This document shows positions 1-9,219 of a stretch of DNA of 64,000 nt, in pieces. Positions within the stretch are counted from its first letter, which is position 1, and each line of letters opens with the position of its first letter. This DNA comes from Trichosporon coremiiforme (lineage: Eukaryota > Basidiomycota > Tremellomycetes > Trichosporonales > Trichosporonaceae): the NCBI GenBank assembly GCA_039545355.1, contig BCJJ01000017.1, positions 682,001 through 746,000 on the forward strand, in the 5' to 3' direction. The notes under the pieces are model-generated. The model was not told the DNA's origin, made no database searches, and saw nothing but the letters and a program-made list of their open reading frames with translations. The position numbers were made by a program, and so were the translations under genes.

Positions 1-1
1 C

Positions 2-1030
2 GAGGAACTCGACTACGACATGAACGAAGACTTCCAGGACGACGAAGACTCGAACACGTTTTACGTCAACCGCGAGGAAGAGGAGGAGAAGAAACTCCAA
101 GAGGAGCGTCAGAAGGAGGAGTACAAGCTCGCGAACCGCAACGTCGGGGACCGCCCACAGCTGGAGGAGAACTCTGAAGATGACGACGAGGAAGATCCGT
201 TCGCGCTCACGAGCGAGGGTCGCCGCCTGCGCCGCATGATGCGAAAGCGCGGAGATGAGGAGCGGGACCTCTACGGATCCGACTCGGACGACGACTCGGA
301 CAGCGAGCTGGAGGAGCTGGAGCGCGAGAAGGAGCGGGAGAAGGAGAAGGAGAAAGAGAAGGAGAAGGAAGAGCGCAATGGCTCCCGCGCCGGCTCTGCC
401 CAGCCAGGCGAGCGCTCCAGCAACTCCCCGAATAAGAAGGCGTTGCCCAAGGCTGGAGCTGGTGCTGCTTTATTAGCGAAGCGTGCGGCTTCGCGTGGCG
501 CATCGCCGGCTGTGCGTTCGCGCGCCGGCTCGCCCTTGGCCCGCGGCTCCTCTCCAGACGGCCGCGCGAGCTCCCCCGTCGGACGCGCTGGCTCTCCCGC
601 CGCTCGTGCCGGATCCCCCGCTGCTCGCGCTGGTTCTCCTGCAGCTCGTTCTGGCTCCCCCGCAGTACACGGCAAGCGCAAGGCGACAGAGTCACCTATG
701 CGCGACACCCCGCCATCCGCCGGTGAGGACGGGCAACAGAAGAAGAAGAAGAAGTCTAACCGCGGCTCCGCGACTCCAGTGCCAGAGTACGAGCCGTTCC
801 CGGACATGCTTACGCGCGAGGAGGTGATTCAGTGGTTTAAGGCTCGCGGTGCTGTCGCAATGAAGGACGCTGTTAACGCGTTCATTCCACGCATCAAGCG
901 GGGCACGCCGGACGCTCAGACGAAGAACCAGAGTCTTGTTCTCGCGTACATCAGGCAGATGACGATGGCCACGGAGGCTGGCCAGGGAAAGAACAAGAAG
1001 CTCCAGCTTCGGCCAGAGTACGACGTGTAG
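2..1030 (+). CDS. TFG1: TFIIF alpha subunit (RAP74/Tfg1), C-terminal part, 5' end outside window
   Basis: Large subunit of general transcription factor TFIIF, which escorts RNA polymerase II into the preinitiation complex. The frame is open from base 2 and begins EELDYDMNEDFQDDED, like the acidic segment after the dimerisation domain of RAP74. A charged linker with an E/K run (codons near 300-375) follows, then an array of SP-containing heptads (497-670), then a basic stretch. The last 70 or so residues (LTREEVIQWFKARG to LQLRPEYDV) match the RAP74 C-terminal winged helix that binds the FCP1 phosphatase tail. The N-terminal dimerisation domain lies upstream of the window. The first ATG at 20 is internal, not a start. 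The identification rests on the winged helix and the acidic motif. Confidence 0.85.
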   Translation, partial: EELDYDMNEDFQDDEDSNTFYVNREEEEEKKLQEERQKEEYKLANRNVGDRPQLEENSEDDDEEDPFALTSEGRRLRRMMRKRGDEERDLYGSDSDDDSDSELEELEREKEREKEKEKEKEKEERNGSRAGSAQPGERSSNSPNKKALPKAGAGAALLAKRAASRGASPAVRSRAGSPLARGSSPDGRASSPVGRAGSPAARAGSPAARAGSPAARSGSPAVHGKRKATESPMRDTPPSAGEDGQQKKKKKSNRGSATPVPEYEPFPDMLTREEVIQWFKARGAVAMKDAVNAFIPRIKRGTPDAQTKNQSLVLAYIRQMTMATEAGQGKNKKLQLRPEYDV

Positions 1031-1414
1031 AACAATGTAGTAGATTTGACCAGATGTCATCCAATTACCTGTAAAGTGCTTGCTCGGTCGTTGGGTTGCT
1101 CCTACTCTGTACTGTTGACATTCTCTGCGTTCCGTCTTTCGTCACGGAAGCTCATTGCCTCCTGGCGGCCAGGGGTGAATCAGAAGTGAAACTCTGCAAG
1201 GAGCTCAAACAAACAAGACATCATCCCATAGGGCGAAACAATGCTTCTGAAGCTATCGCAGGAAGAAGCAATACCAGGTTGGCTGAAACCAGCATATCTC
1301 TCGACCTCCACATTGCCGCTCACGTGCCATCATCAGGAGGATCCTTTGCCGCAGCGTCATTTCGCAGCTGACTTTGTCAACAACCTCATTCCCATTCCTC
1401 GCACATTCAACGAC
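1031..1414. other. Intergenic: TFIIF 3' end to membrane-protein leader
   Basis: Holds the 3' UTR of the TFIIF gene and the promoter/leader of the next gene on the same strand. From 1241 to 1414 the leader is open in the frame of the downstream CDS (see findings). No RNA gene or repeat is visible. Confidence 0.6.
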
Positions 1415-2226
1415 ATGGCGGTGTTAGAAGAAGTGCCGGACGCCGAGCTGGCTGAGATCCGGCGGCGAGTCAAGATCCCCCGCGCGCCGAAGAACAAGAA
1501 GATCCCACTCGCAAAGCCCTCAGCCTCTTCGTCGGGCCAGAAGCCGCTCGTCGACCTGTCGCTGGACGACCTGAAGGCTGCCGGCGTGCAATTCACGGCG
1601 CTGCCTGACGGCGAGCAGTTTGTGGAGGAGGACTCAGCCGACGAGGCCGACGACGAGGACGACCCCAAGACGGACGAGGAGCGCGCCCTCGAGGCGTGGT
1701 GGGATGAGTTCTTCGACTCCATGGTCTACACCGTGCCCTTCTCCTTCCTCTTCCTCATGCTTGACATGTGAGCTGGCTGTCCCGGAAGTTAAGCTGACAG
1801 ACAGTCTCACGAACCTCAGCTACGACAACCACCCAGACAAGAAGCACTATGCGCAGAACTACTTTGTCGCTCTCATAAGTGAGTTCGCCAACCCTCGGCT
1901 GAACTGACCATCTCAGCTATCGGCATGATCGTCTTTTACAGTGAGTCTGGCAAGCTGTAGGTCCTGACCAGAAGCTAATGACAGCATTACGGCACGCCTC
2001 GAACGAGTACATGCGTGCAGGCATGCTCCTTGCGTGCATCGGTTGCGGCTCGCGTTTGATCTGGATGGTGAACAGGGCCGGGTGGATGGACGTTATCCAG
2101 CAGGCGCCGGCGCTCGGTACGATCTGGATCATTACCATCGTCCAGCTCCCGCTCCTCCGTGCCCTAATCGGTCTCGCCATCGTCTCTGCTTGGGGATATT
2201 GGGCTGAGATGAAGCTCACTCCATAA
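1415..2226 (+). CDS. Small multi-pass membrane protein (DUF7719-like)
   Basis: Four exons join in phase: 1415-1767, 1820-1878, 1917-1940 (24 nt) and 1985-2226, giving about 225 residues. The N-terminal half is soluble and acidic (EEDSADEADDEDD near residue 75). The C-terminal half has about four hydrophobic segments: SMVYTVPFSFLFLMLDIY, ALITIGMIVFYTLRH, a segment around GMLLACIGCGSRLIWMV, and IWIITIVQLPLLRALIGLAI. The junction motif LDIYDNHPDKKHYAQNY resembles the conserved core of fungal DUF7719 membrane proteins; that family call is from memory of the pattern. Function is unknown to me. The ATG at 1415 is preferred because the predicted protein starts naturally there (MAVLEEVPD), although an in-frame ATG exists at 1241. 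Confidence 0.7.
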
Positions 2227-2605
2227 CCGGTACACTGCCCCATAGTCTTGTCTTTAGATCATGTCATAGCATTACAACTACTAGTTACAACGTGATACTG
2301 CTCGAGGGCAGGTGAACTGCGAACGTTTGCTTCTTCTTGATCAATTCGGAATAGTGCCTGGTTCAAGTCAGCTATCGTTCAAAAGGCAAAGAGCTGGTAA
2401 GATCCCTCAGTGTAACTATGAACTAGGTTCCCTCATCGCTCGGAACGATGGCGCCCCCTTCGTGTCCGGACGGGCCAAGACGGTCGCCGGGAAGGTTGCT
2501 CCATCTGGGACATGTGGTCCCCCGACTGGTGTACATTGTGTAATGGGAATGGGTTTCTTCTTAGGGACCAAAGGCCAGCTGCGTGGTACTCACTCTACTC
2601 TGTCA
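2227..2605. other. Intergenic between convergent genes
   Basis: Shared 3' region of the membrane-protein gene (+) and TAF13 (-). No further gene, RNA or repeat could be supported. Confidence 0.6.
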
Positions 2606-4210
2606 TTAAGGCGCCGGAGTCGAAGCCTTGCTAGGGCTGGGCGGAGCGATGGAGGCACTAGCTCTGTCTCTCTTCTTGTAATTCGCCCTAGCGTTACGCT
2701 TCTTCGGAGGTGCATTCGGGTCAAGGTTCTTCTTCCAACCCTTCTTGGGTCCGGGCTTCTTGCGCTCCTCGGGGTTCTTGGGAGGACGACCGCGACGCTT
2801 CGGCTCGCCGTCTGCGCCCTCGAGAGCGCGACGCTTCGCGGCGGGTCCGTCCTGCTCGTCCAGCCCAAGGAACTGCTTGCCAAGATCGGCAATGAGATCC
2901 TGGTGGTTAGGCTGCGCCACGCGCCTCGAGGCCTGGAGCTCCTGCCACATGTAGGTCATGTCATCCCAACGCTCCAGGTACTTGCGGAGGTACGGCTGGG
3001 AGGCCAGACGGTGGCGAAGGGTGTCAGCCGACAGAGGGACGGCAGTGTGGGTCGCATTGGCGGTGGGGCGGATGGGAGGAACAGGTCGACAGAGATCAGC
3101 CAAGAACTCGACAACCATGTCCTCGACGAAGTCCACTGAGTCAACGTCCGGCTCCTTCACGTCTCCGGCCGCATACATCAGCGTCGCAATCTCGCCACGC
3201 ATCGAGCCTCGGAAGCCTTCTTCGCGGCGGCGAGACCTATCAGCGCCGGTTTCATTCTCATCCTGGGGAACAAAAGAAACTGTGCGAAGGTTGCTCTGCT
3301 GCTTTGATTTGGACTGGCTTGCAGCCGGACGCTGCCTGGCCGGAGGCGGGTTCGGAGCAGCAGGTTGTGGAGGTGGCGGAGGCCGCGCTTGCGCCTGCGG
3401 CTGGGGGTGCGGTGCCGGACCCGGCTGCTGTTGCGCCGGCTGTGTAGGAGTCGTCGGGGTCGCGGAACCCCCGCTGCCTAACAATGAGGGATGATACGGC
3501 GTTGCGGCAGACGGAGTGGCAGGTGAAGTCGGAGGCCGCTGGGGCGACTGCGTGGCCTGCTGAGCAGCGATACGCTGACGCGCGATGAAGGTAGCCTGGA
3601 CCTGACGCTGCTGTTGCGGAGGCAGCCTAAGAAACAGCTGCTGCGCCTGCTGCTGGCTCATCGGCTGCGGCGGGTTGCCAGTTGGCTTGGCATTGTAGGC
3701 GGCCAGAGCCTGCTGGTGATGTTGTGAGGCATAGAAAATCGCCAGCTGGAGGATGGTTGCTTGCGACAGTGCCGGTGCTTGCGGTGCAGGGCTCGCAGCA
3801 GCAGGACTCGGGGCTTGCGCCGGCGTAGTCGCGGCTGTTGTAACCGGAGTCACTACTGGGGAAGGTGCAGGAGGAGTCGCGACAGCGGGTGATGGCGCCT
3901 GAGCAGCTGAGGGTTGAGGGACAGGTGCGGGTACAGGGGCCGCTATCGGTGCAGCCGGGACTGGCACGGTTGGCGCAGCGGGGGTCGGAGCAGGAGCCGA
4001 GTTGGGGACCGTAATCGGAGCTGGGCTGGGCACTGCAACCGGAGCTGGGCTGATCACTGCAGCCGGAGCTGGGCTGGGCACTGCAACCGGAGCTGTAGGT
4101 ACTGCAGAAGCCGGGGGAGGCGTAGGAGCCGGCGTCGCGGCAGCGGAGGCCGTAGCCGTGACAGGCGCCGACACCGGCGCCGGCGAGGGCACAGCGGGCG
4201 ACTCAGACAT
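2606..4210 (-). CDS. TAF13: TFIID subunit TAF13 with long low-complexity tails
   Basis: Single-exon reading frame of 534 residues. The histone-fold region begins near residue 333: MRGEIATLMYAAGDVKEP, then DSVDFVEDMVVEFLADL, then the HRLASQPYLRKYLERWDD helix, the pattern of TAF13, which pairs with TAF11 in TFIID. Known TAF13 proteins are usually 120-170 residues. Here about 330 Pro/Ala/Gln-rich residues precede the fold and a basic C-terminal tail follows with an AT-hook-like KRRGRPPKNP near residue 472. Bases 4016-4087 contain three 24-nt tandem units that encode part of the Pro/Ala tract. Directly before the ATG the minus strand reads gctgacttgctttag, a good branch site plus acceptor, so a 5' UTR intron is likely. 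TAF13 identity is firm from the fold; the roles of the tails are unknown. Confidence 0.82.
   Translation of the reverse strand: MSESPAVPSPAPVSAPVTATASAAATPAPTPPPASAVPTAPVAVPSPAPAAVISPAPVAVPSPAPITVPNSAPAPTPAAPTVPVPAAPIAAPVPAPVPQPSAAQAPSPAVATPPAPSPVVTPVTTAATTPAQAPSPAAASPAPQAPALSQATILQLAIFYASQHHQQALAAYNAKPTGNPPQPMSQQQAQQLFLRLPPQQQRQVQATFIARQRIAAQQATQSPQRPPTSPATPSAATPYHPSLLGSGGSATPTTPTQPAQQQPGPAPHPQPQAQARPPPPPQPAAPNPPPARQRPAASQSKSKQQSNLRTVSFVPQDENETGADRSRRREEGFRGSMRGEIATLMYAAGDVKEPDVDSVDFVEDMVVEFLADLCRPVPPIRPTANATHTAVPLSADTLRHRLASQPYLRKYLERWDDMTYMWQELQASRRVAQPNHQDLIADLGKQFLGLDEQDGPAAKRRALEGADGEPKRRGRPPKNPEERKKPGPKKGWKKNLDPNAPPKKRNARANYKKRDRASASIAPPSPSKASTPAP
4016..4087. repeat. Three 24-nt tandem units inside TAF13
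   Basis: Units at 4016-4039, 4040-4063 and 4064-4087 differ at only a few bases, and a partial fourth unit starts at 4088. The period is a multiple of three, so copy-number change would keep the frame and only lengthen the Pro/Ala/Val-rich tail. Confidence 0.85.
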
Positions 4211-5037
4211 CTAAAGCAAGTCAGCATCCCGCAAATTTTCAAGAGAATGGGGATGAGAGTGGAAGAGTCATAGAAGCCAGGTAAGCACGCTCCGTCAAGG
4301 GTCGCAACCAACTCAGCCGCACACCGAGATCCAGCTCTGAAACACAGAACGTGTTCCGAGAAGCCTTCCCAAGGCCCCGAAAGCCATCCTTAATGTCATC
4401 CAAGCTCGTTGGTCTCTTTCCCCAAAGGTAATCGAGCGCCGCCAAGCAAGGAAACAGATGGGCACGTTGAGTCAGAGGAAACCCGTGAGGAATTAGAGAA
4501 TGGATTGAGCTAAAGTTAAATCCTGTTGAGGATGGAGATGATTGGAGTCGCATACTCACAGCTACGATGTTCTATGGACTTCACGGACGAGGCTAGATGG
4601 GAGAGCGGTAAGGCTACGCTGTCAGCAACTGATCTCACAGAAGAATGAACGGTGAGATTGTTGTATCAGAAAGTGTTTTTGGTATAATTGTTTATCGCTC
4701 ATGACCTCTCGGAAGCAGAACTGAATAAAAGTTTTTCATCCTGGAAACAGGAGAAAGATAGGAAGAGACACTCACTGGTTAGTTACTCCAGGCAAGGGAA
4801 TGCCTGGAGGAGCTGTCGACACAAGGACATGTGCCGTAGCTTGGAGGGAAAGAAAGCGAGAGAGGAGATGGGTTAAATAGCAGTACCAGCAAACATTCAC
4901 TCAAAGCTGAGCGCTCGCACCCAGCGGTGACTATCACCGAATTGCCGCCGTGTGGCAACCTCCACCTATTTGCCACCCAACGCAATAACAACGTCCTGAT
5001 TTCTGCAATCTCGTCAACCAGAGCCAAGCAATTCAAC
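4211..5037. other. Divergent promoter region of TAF13 and RTF2
   Basis: 827 bases between two divergent starts. On the minus strand a probable 5' UTR intron of TAF13 ends at 4211; a candidate donor (gtgagt) lies near 4553. No separate gene or RNA is supported. Confidence 0.55.
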
Positions 5038-6098
5038 ATGGGTGCTGACGGTGGCTCAATTCCCGACAGGAGGGACCTCGTAAAGACCAAGGGAAAGCTG
5101 GAGAAGACGGACAAGGCACTCCTCCGTGAGCGCTTCTTCTTCTGCGCGCTGAGCAAGGTGAGCTGTCCCTCTAGCTGAAGCTGATAGCAGAAACCCCTCT
5201 CCAAGCCCGTTGTTCTCGACCCTCTGGGCAAGCTTTATAACAAGGAGGCTATTATCGAGTACCTCATTGACAAGACTGCATATGGCGATGGCGACGAGAT
5301 TTGTCCCTACATCAAGAGCGTCAAGGTTTGTCGTGGCGCACAGATCTCTGCTGACAGACAGGATGTCAAGACGCTGAACCTCATGCCGAACCCAGCGCTC
5401 AGCGAGGGTGACGATGCGACTTCGGTGTCCCGAGCTCCCTTTGTCTGCTGGCTGTCTTTTAAGGAGATGACTGGTGCTGTTCCGTTCATCGCGATCCGCA
5501 ACTGCGGCTGCGTCTTCAGCGAGGCAGCGGTCCGCGCCATCATTCCCAACCTCGCCAAGGGGCTGGAGTCTTCTTCAGAGGGTCCCGGGGAGCCAGTGGC
5601 TTGTCCCAACTGCACTAAACCGTTTGACCCTACGGCCCAGTCGAGCGTCATGCCCATCTACCCCTCTCCGGATGTCCAGGATCTGCTGCTCGATGTCCTA
5701 CTCGCGAAGCGCGCTGCGGGCAAGTCGAGCAAGAAGCGAAAGGCCGACAAGGGCGACAAGGGTGACAAGGGGGGTGATGTCGAGAACGGTGAAAAGAAGG
5801 CGAAGAAGGACAAGGCGGAGAAGCGGGGTCGGGAGGAGCGAACAGCCTCTGGCTCGCCTGCGCCGCGCGCCGGTGTTCAACCAACTGTCAGCCGCAGCGT
5901 CCAGTCATTGCTCGCTGAGCAGGAGAAGAAGCGCCTCGCTGCTCAGGAGAACATGAGCGACGCCGTGAAGTCCATGTTCCGCGCCAAGTCGGACAAGAAG
6001 GACGACACGAGCGACTTTTTCGGACGAACGTTCAATAGGGTGAGTGCTCACATACTCGCGCATCCATGAACTGCGCTGACCAACAGTACGCTGCCTAG
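5038..6098 (+). CDS. RTF2: Replication termination factor 2 (RTF2) family protein
   Basis: Four exons, 5038-5157, 5191-5325, 5362-6039 and 6087-6098, join in phase to give 314 residues, close to the usual size. The start MGADGGSIPDRRDLVKTK is the typical RTF2 N-terminus. The variant RING-like folds follow: RERFFFCALSK then KPVVLDPLGKLYNKEAII, and FVCWLSFKEMTGAVPFIAIR with NCGCVFSE and CPNCTKPF. The C-terminal third is a Lys-rich tail (about residues 210-270) ending SDFFGRTFNRYAA. RTF2 proteins act at replication fork barriers and, in other systems, in splicing of specific introns and proteasome shuttling; which applies here is not visible. The last exon is only 12 nt including the stop. Confidence 0.9.
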
Positions 6099-6305
6099 AC
6101 GCATTTTTGGGTGTGATTTAACCATAGATCGGGGTATATGCTATGTTGTATTACCATCAGCGGACGGTTAGAGTGTGTGGGGCACAAAGAACTGACTGGG
6201 AGGGGCGACCAGTGTTTGTATGAAGACGGCGATCACACACCTTTCCGTTGATTCAACTTCACAAATCGTTGACACACTCACTTCTCGACAATCAACACCT
6301 CTGTC

Positions 6306-7852
6306 ATGGTTCCACAATACCAACCCTCCTCACCCACACCTCGGCCAGAGGGCGTGGTGGAGTCTCTGGCATCATCACCCCCCGTCGCTCGCCGCCGGCG
6401 CCTGAACTCCTGCTCATCAGGTGCCGGTCAAATCACCGGTATCGCTGGATGGCGTCGAGCACCGCGCACGCGCCACGGTAGTTTGAGCTCACTGGGAATG
6501 GGAATGCAGAGCACGCCTGCGAAGAGAAGCAAGAGCCTCGACACAGTCCCATGGGACTCGAAGGCAACACGAAGAACCGAGAAGCAAGCCGAGGAGGCGA
6601 TGGTCGATAAGCTAAGAGGTGCGTTTGACGGAGACGACTTCGACGAGCAGCTACCTGTGGACAACAACACACAGCAGGGGTTTGGAGACCCTCAGACGCC
6701 CATAAACCAATGGCAAGACCCACTAGAGACAACCTCCGAGTCTATGTGCGAAGTGTATCAGGATCTGGAACTTCCCACGAAGCTCGGAACGCCGTCCACT
6801 CCAGCAACGCCCCGCGGGTTAGTGGGCGGCAACTCCAACGGCGATGAGCACACACCCCGTGATCAGCGATGGAACCCCAGGGCTTTCTCTTTTGGCTCGC
6901 ATCACAACAACGCTGTGCTCCCGAACGACGAAGAGCAGCGTATGCCCACTGCGGCAGAGCGCGTGGCTGCAACCAAGATCGCCTCTGGACAGTTGACGCC
7001 ACGCCCTAAGCTGTACCTGCCTCCATCCGACCCGCCCTGGTCAAGTACGCCAAGTGTCTTCCACGACGAGTCTTTCCCGAAACCCCGCTACCGTGACACG
7101 AGCAGTCCCAGCCCTCCCGAAATTCCGTGCAGGTGGTACTCATCCGTACCACCTTGGGAGTTGCGATGGAGTGCAACTCCGCCGTCTTCTCTGCAACTCG
7201 GGCTTCTGCTCGACGACGACTTCGCATCCCCTTCGTCGGTACCTTTGCCAGAATACGATTACAATGCGGAGCGAGAAGAGCGTGCGCTTCAGCCTGATCC
7301 GTTCGGCTTCTCGTGCCTTGCTGCCATGATCGCAGGTGAGTTGTCTTGGTCACTTGTTATCTAATATCAGGACGCACGCCGCAGGTCTTCCTGCCCTCGT
7401 CACAGGGTGAAGAAGTGCCCGTTCGCGAATACACGCCTCTACGGTACTCCTCGCCATCCACCGGCCCGGAAGATGGCTCTGTCAGCCCCGAGGGGGAGGT
7501 CAGCATGAGGCAGTCGTCACCTCCGCGTGACCGTGACAATCGCGCAAAGAAGAAGCACTACTGGCTGGGCGAGCGGATCTACAAGCGCATGGAGCGTGCT
7601 TCGGGGCCCGACTCGGACTTTGAGGCTGAAGAGTCTCCAAAAAAACGACCCCGGAAGAGCAAGAGCAGCAAGAACAGCAAGAAGCAGTCCGCCCCCGCCA
7701 TGCGAACCACACCAGAGCCCGACCCAGTGAGTTACAGATGTTCTCGCGTAGCTGACGTTCAGGCCACCCTATCCGCCCGCGCTGCACGCATAGCGCACTT
7801 CAAAGAAATCGACGAGCAGTACAACCTGAACGTGGAATATGTCTGGAGCTAG
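6306..7852 (+). CDS. Unrecognised Ser/Pro-rich protein
   Basis: Three exons, 6306-7335, 7371-7726 and 7763-7852, join in phase to about 491 residues. I do not recognise a domain. Visible features are many TP/SP sites (STPATPRG, QLTPRPKL), a Trp-containing patch around residues 270-300, a basic segment RPRKSKSSKNSKKQ near residue 440, and a short C-terminus ARIAHFKEIDEQYNLNVEYVWS-like helix (quoted in part: EIDEQYNLNVEYVWS). The second intron (7727-7762, 36 nt) is a multiple of three and stop-free, but has a gtgagt donor, gctgac branch site and cag acceptor. The start is uncertain: ATGs at 6306 and near 6500 (MGMQSTPAKRSKS) are both possible. Confidence 0.55.
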
Positions 7853-8126
7853 CTGCACGCATCCGTGAGCTGCAGCCTTCTGTACCGTGCCTCATAGCGC
7901 CTCATGTACCACTTGGTAATCATCGACTGAATTTGCTCCCGTCGCCACCGTTTCGCATCGCTCGGCGCGTCATGGCTTAGCTGGCGTGGTGGCCGCCTCG
8001 GTAGTGATCGGCGCTCGGTGCTGGGTCGAGTCCACATTTCGCTGACATCGCGCTTTTGAATTCGCCTTTTGCAATATCTCGCCCTCTCCACATCTCAGGT
8101 TATAATCGACAACACCTCATAGAAGA

Positions 8127-9119
8127 ATGAGGGTTTCAAGATCACTGGCGCTTGTGGCGAGCGCGACGCTGGCGGCGGCCGCTTGGGACTGCAAACTGCC
8201 CGGATACGACCTGACGCCCCTCGCTGGCGTGAAGACGGTGACGCACGACATGGACACGCCGCCGAGCACGACGCGGCGTATAGTCCGCATCAACCTGTGC
8301 GACCAGCTGGGCAAGGAGGACAAGGTCGCTGACGAGGACCAGGTGGGTATCTCCTCTCTCTGCCGTCTCCCTCCCCCCTCTACCGTGCACCTTCCCCGCA
8401 CCTCCTACCTACTGTTATGCTGTTGAAGTCGATTTCCAAGCTAACCTTAGTGCCACGGCGACGTGCAGGCGTGCATGCAGGTTGTCTCCGTGAAGAAGGG
8501 CCAGGACGACCGGTATCTCCAAGCTGTCCCGATGTGGGACAAGGACTCGCCTTCGCCGGCGGTCGCAGACGAGCGCGAGACGGAGTGGCAGCTGCGTCTC
8601 AAGTCGTCGAAGAAGTATGCTGAGTAAGTTGCCTTGCCCAGCTTCCAGAACCAGAAATGACCCTTCAGCTGACAACTCAGTCTGGAGCAGTTCACGAACA
8701 TCAACATGGTCTGCGACCCTGACGCGGGTAACGATGCTGCTCCTGTGTTCGGGTACTTCGGCGAGAGCGACGGCAAGGCGACGCTCGAGCTCGCGTGGCG
8801 CTCCAAGGCGGCGTGCAAGCGCGATGATTCGTCGCCGGACGCTCCTTCAGACGGCGATGAGGGCGAGAAGTCGTCCTCCGGCGGAGGATTCTTCCACACC
8901 CTCGGCGTCATCTTCTGGATCGTCGTGTTCGCCCTCCTCGCTTACTTCGTCCTGGGTGCGCTGTACAACTACCAGAACTATGGCGCGCGTGGGGCGGACC
9001 TCATCCCCCACCGCGACTTCTGGCGCGAGGTGCCTGCTCTCGCGCAGGATCTCGGCAGCCACCTGTTCAACAACGTCCGCCAGAGCGGCAGTAGAGGAGG
9101 ATACTCGAGCCTTGGATAA
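8127..9119 (+). CDS. ATG27: Autophagy protein Atg27 (type I membrane protein)
   Basis: Three exons, 8127-8342, 8451-8623 and 8681-9119, give 275 residues, close to yeast Atg27. A signal peptide (MRVSRSLALVASATLAAAA) is followed by a lumenal mannose-6-phosphate-receptor-like domain with paired cysteines (WDC, NLCDQ, CHGDVQACMQ, MVCDPD, AACK). A Ser/Asp/Gly linker leads to one transmembrane helix near residues 200-222 (VIFWIVVFALLAYFVLGALY). The cytosolic tail ends SRGGYSSLG, so YSSL sits at the YXX-hydrophobic sorting position used by Atg27 for AP-3 traffic to the vacuole. Atg27 helps supply Atg9 vesicles in autophagy. The first intron (108 nt) is longer than its neighbours. Confidence 0.9.
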
Positions 9120-9219
9120 GGATAGTTAGAACGCATGCATCGTCACACACCCTTGACCCTGGTCTCTAGTCATTATATCATACTCGTGCTCTGGTACTGC
9201 TCCTGATTGCTCCTGCTGA

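Noticed and set aside
2312..3139. 275-codon + strand frame over the TAF13 C-terminus
   Set aside because: Overlaps the histone fold of TAF13 on the other strand and shows no domain.
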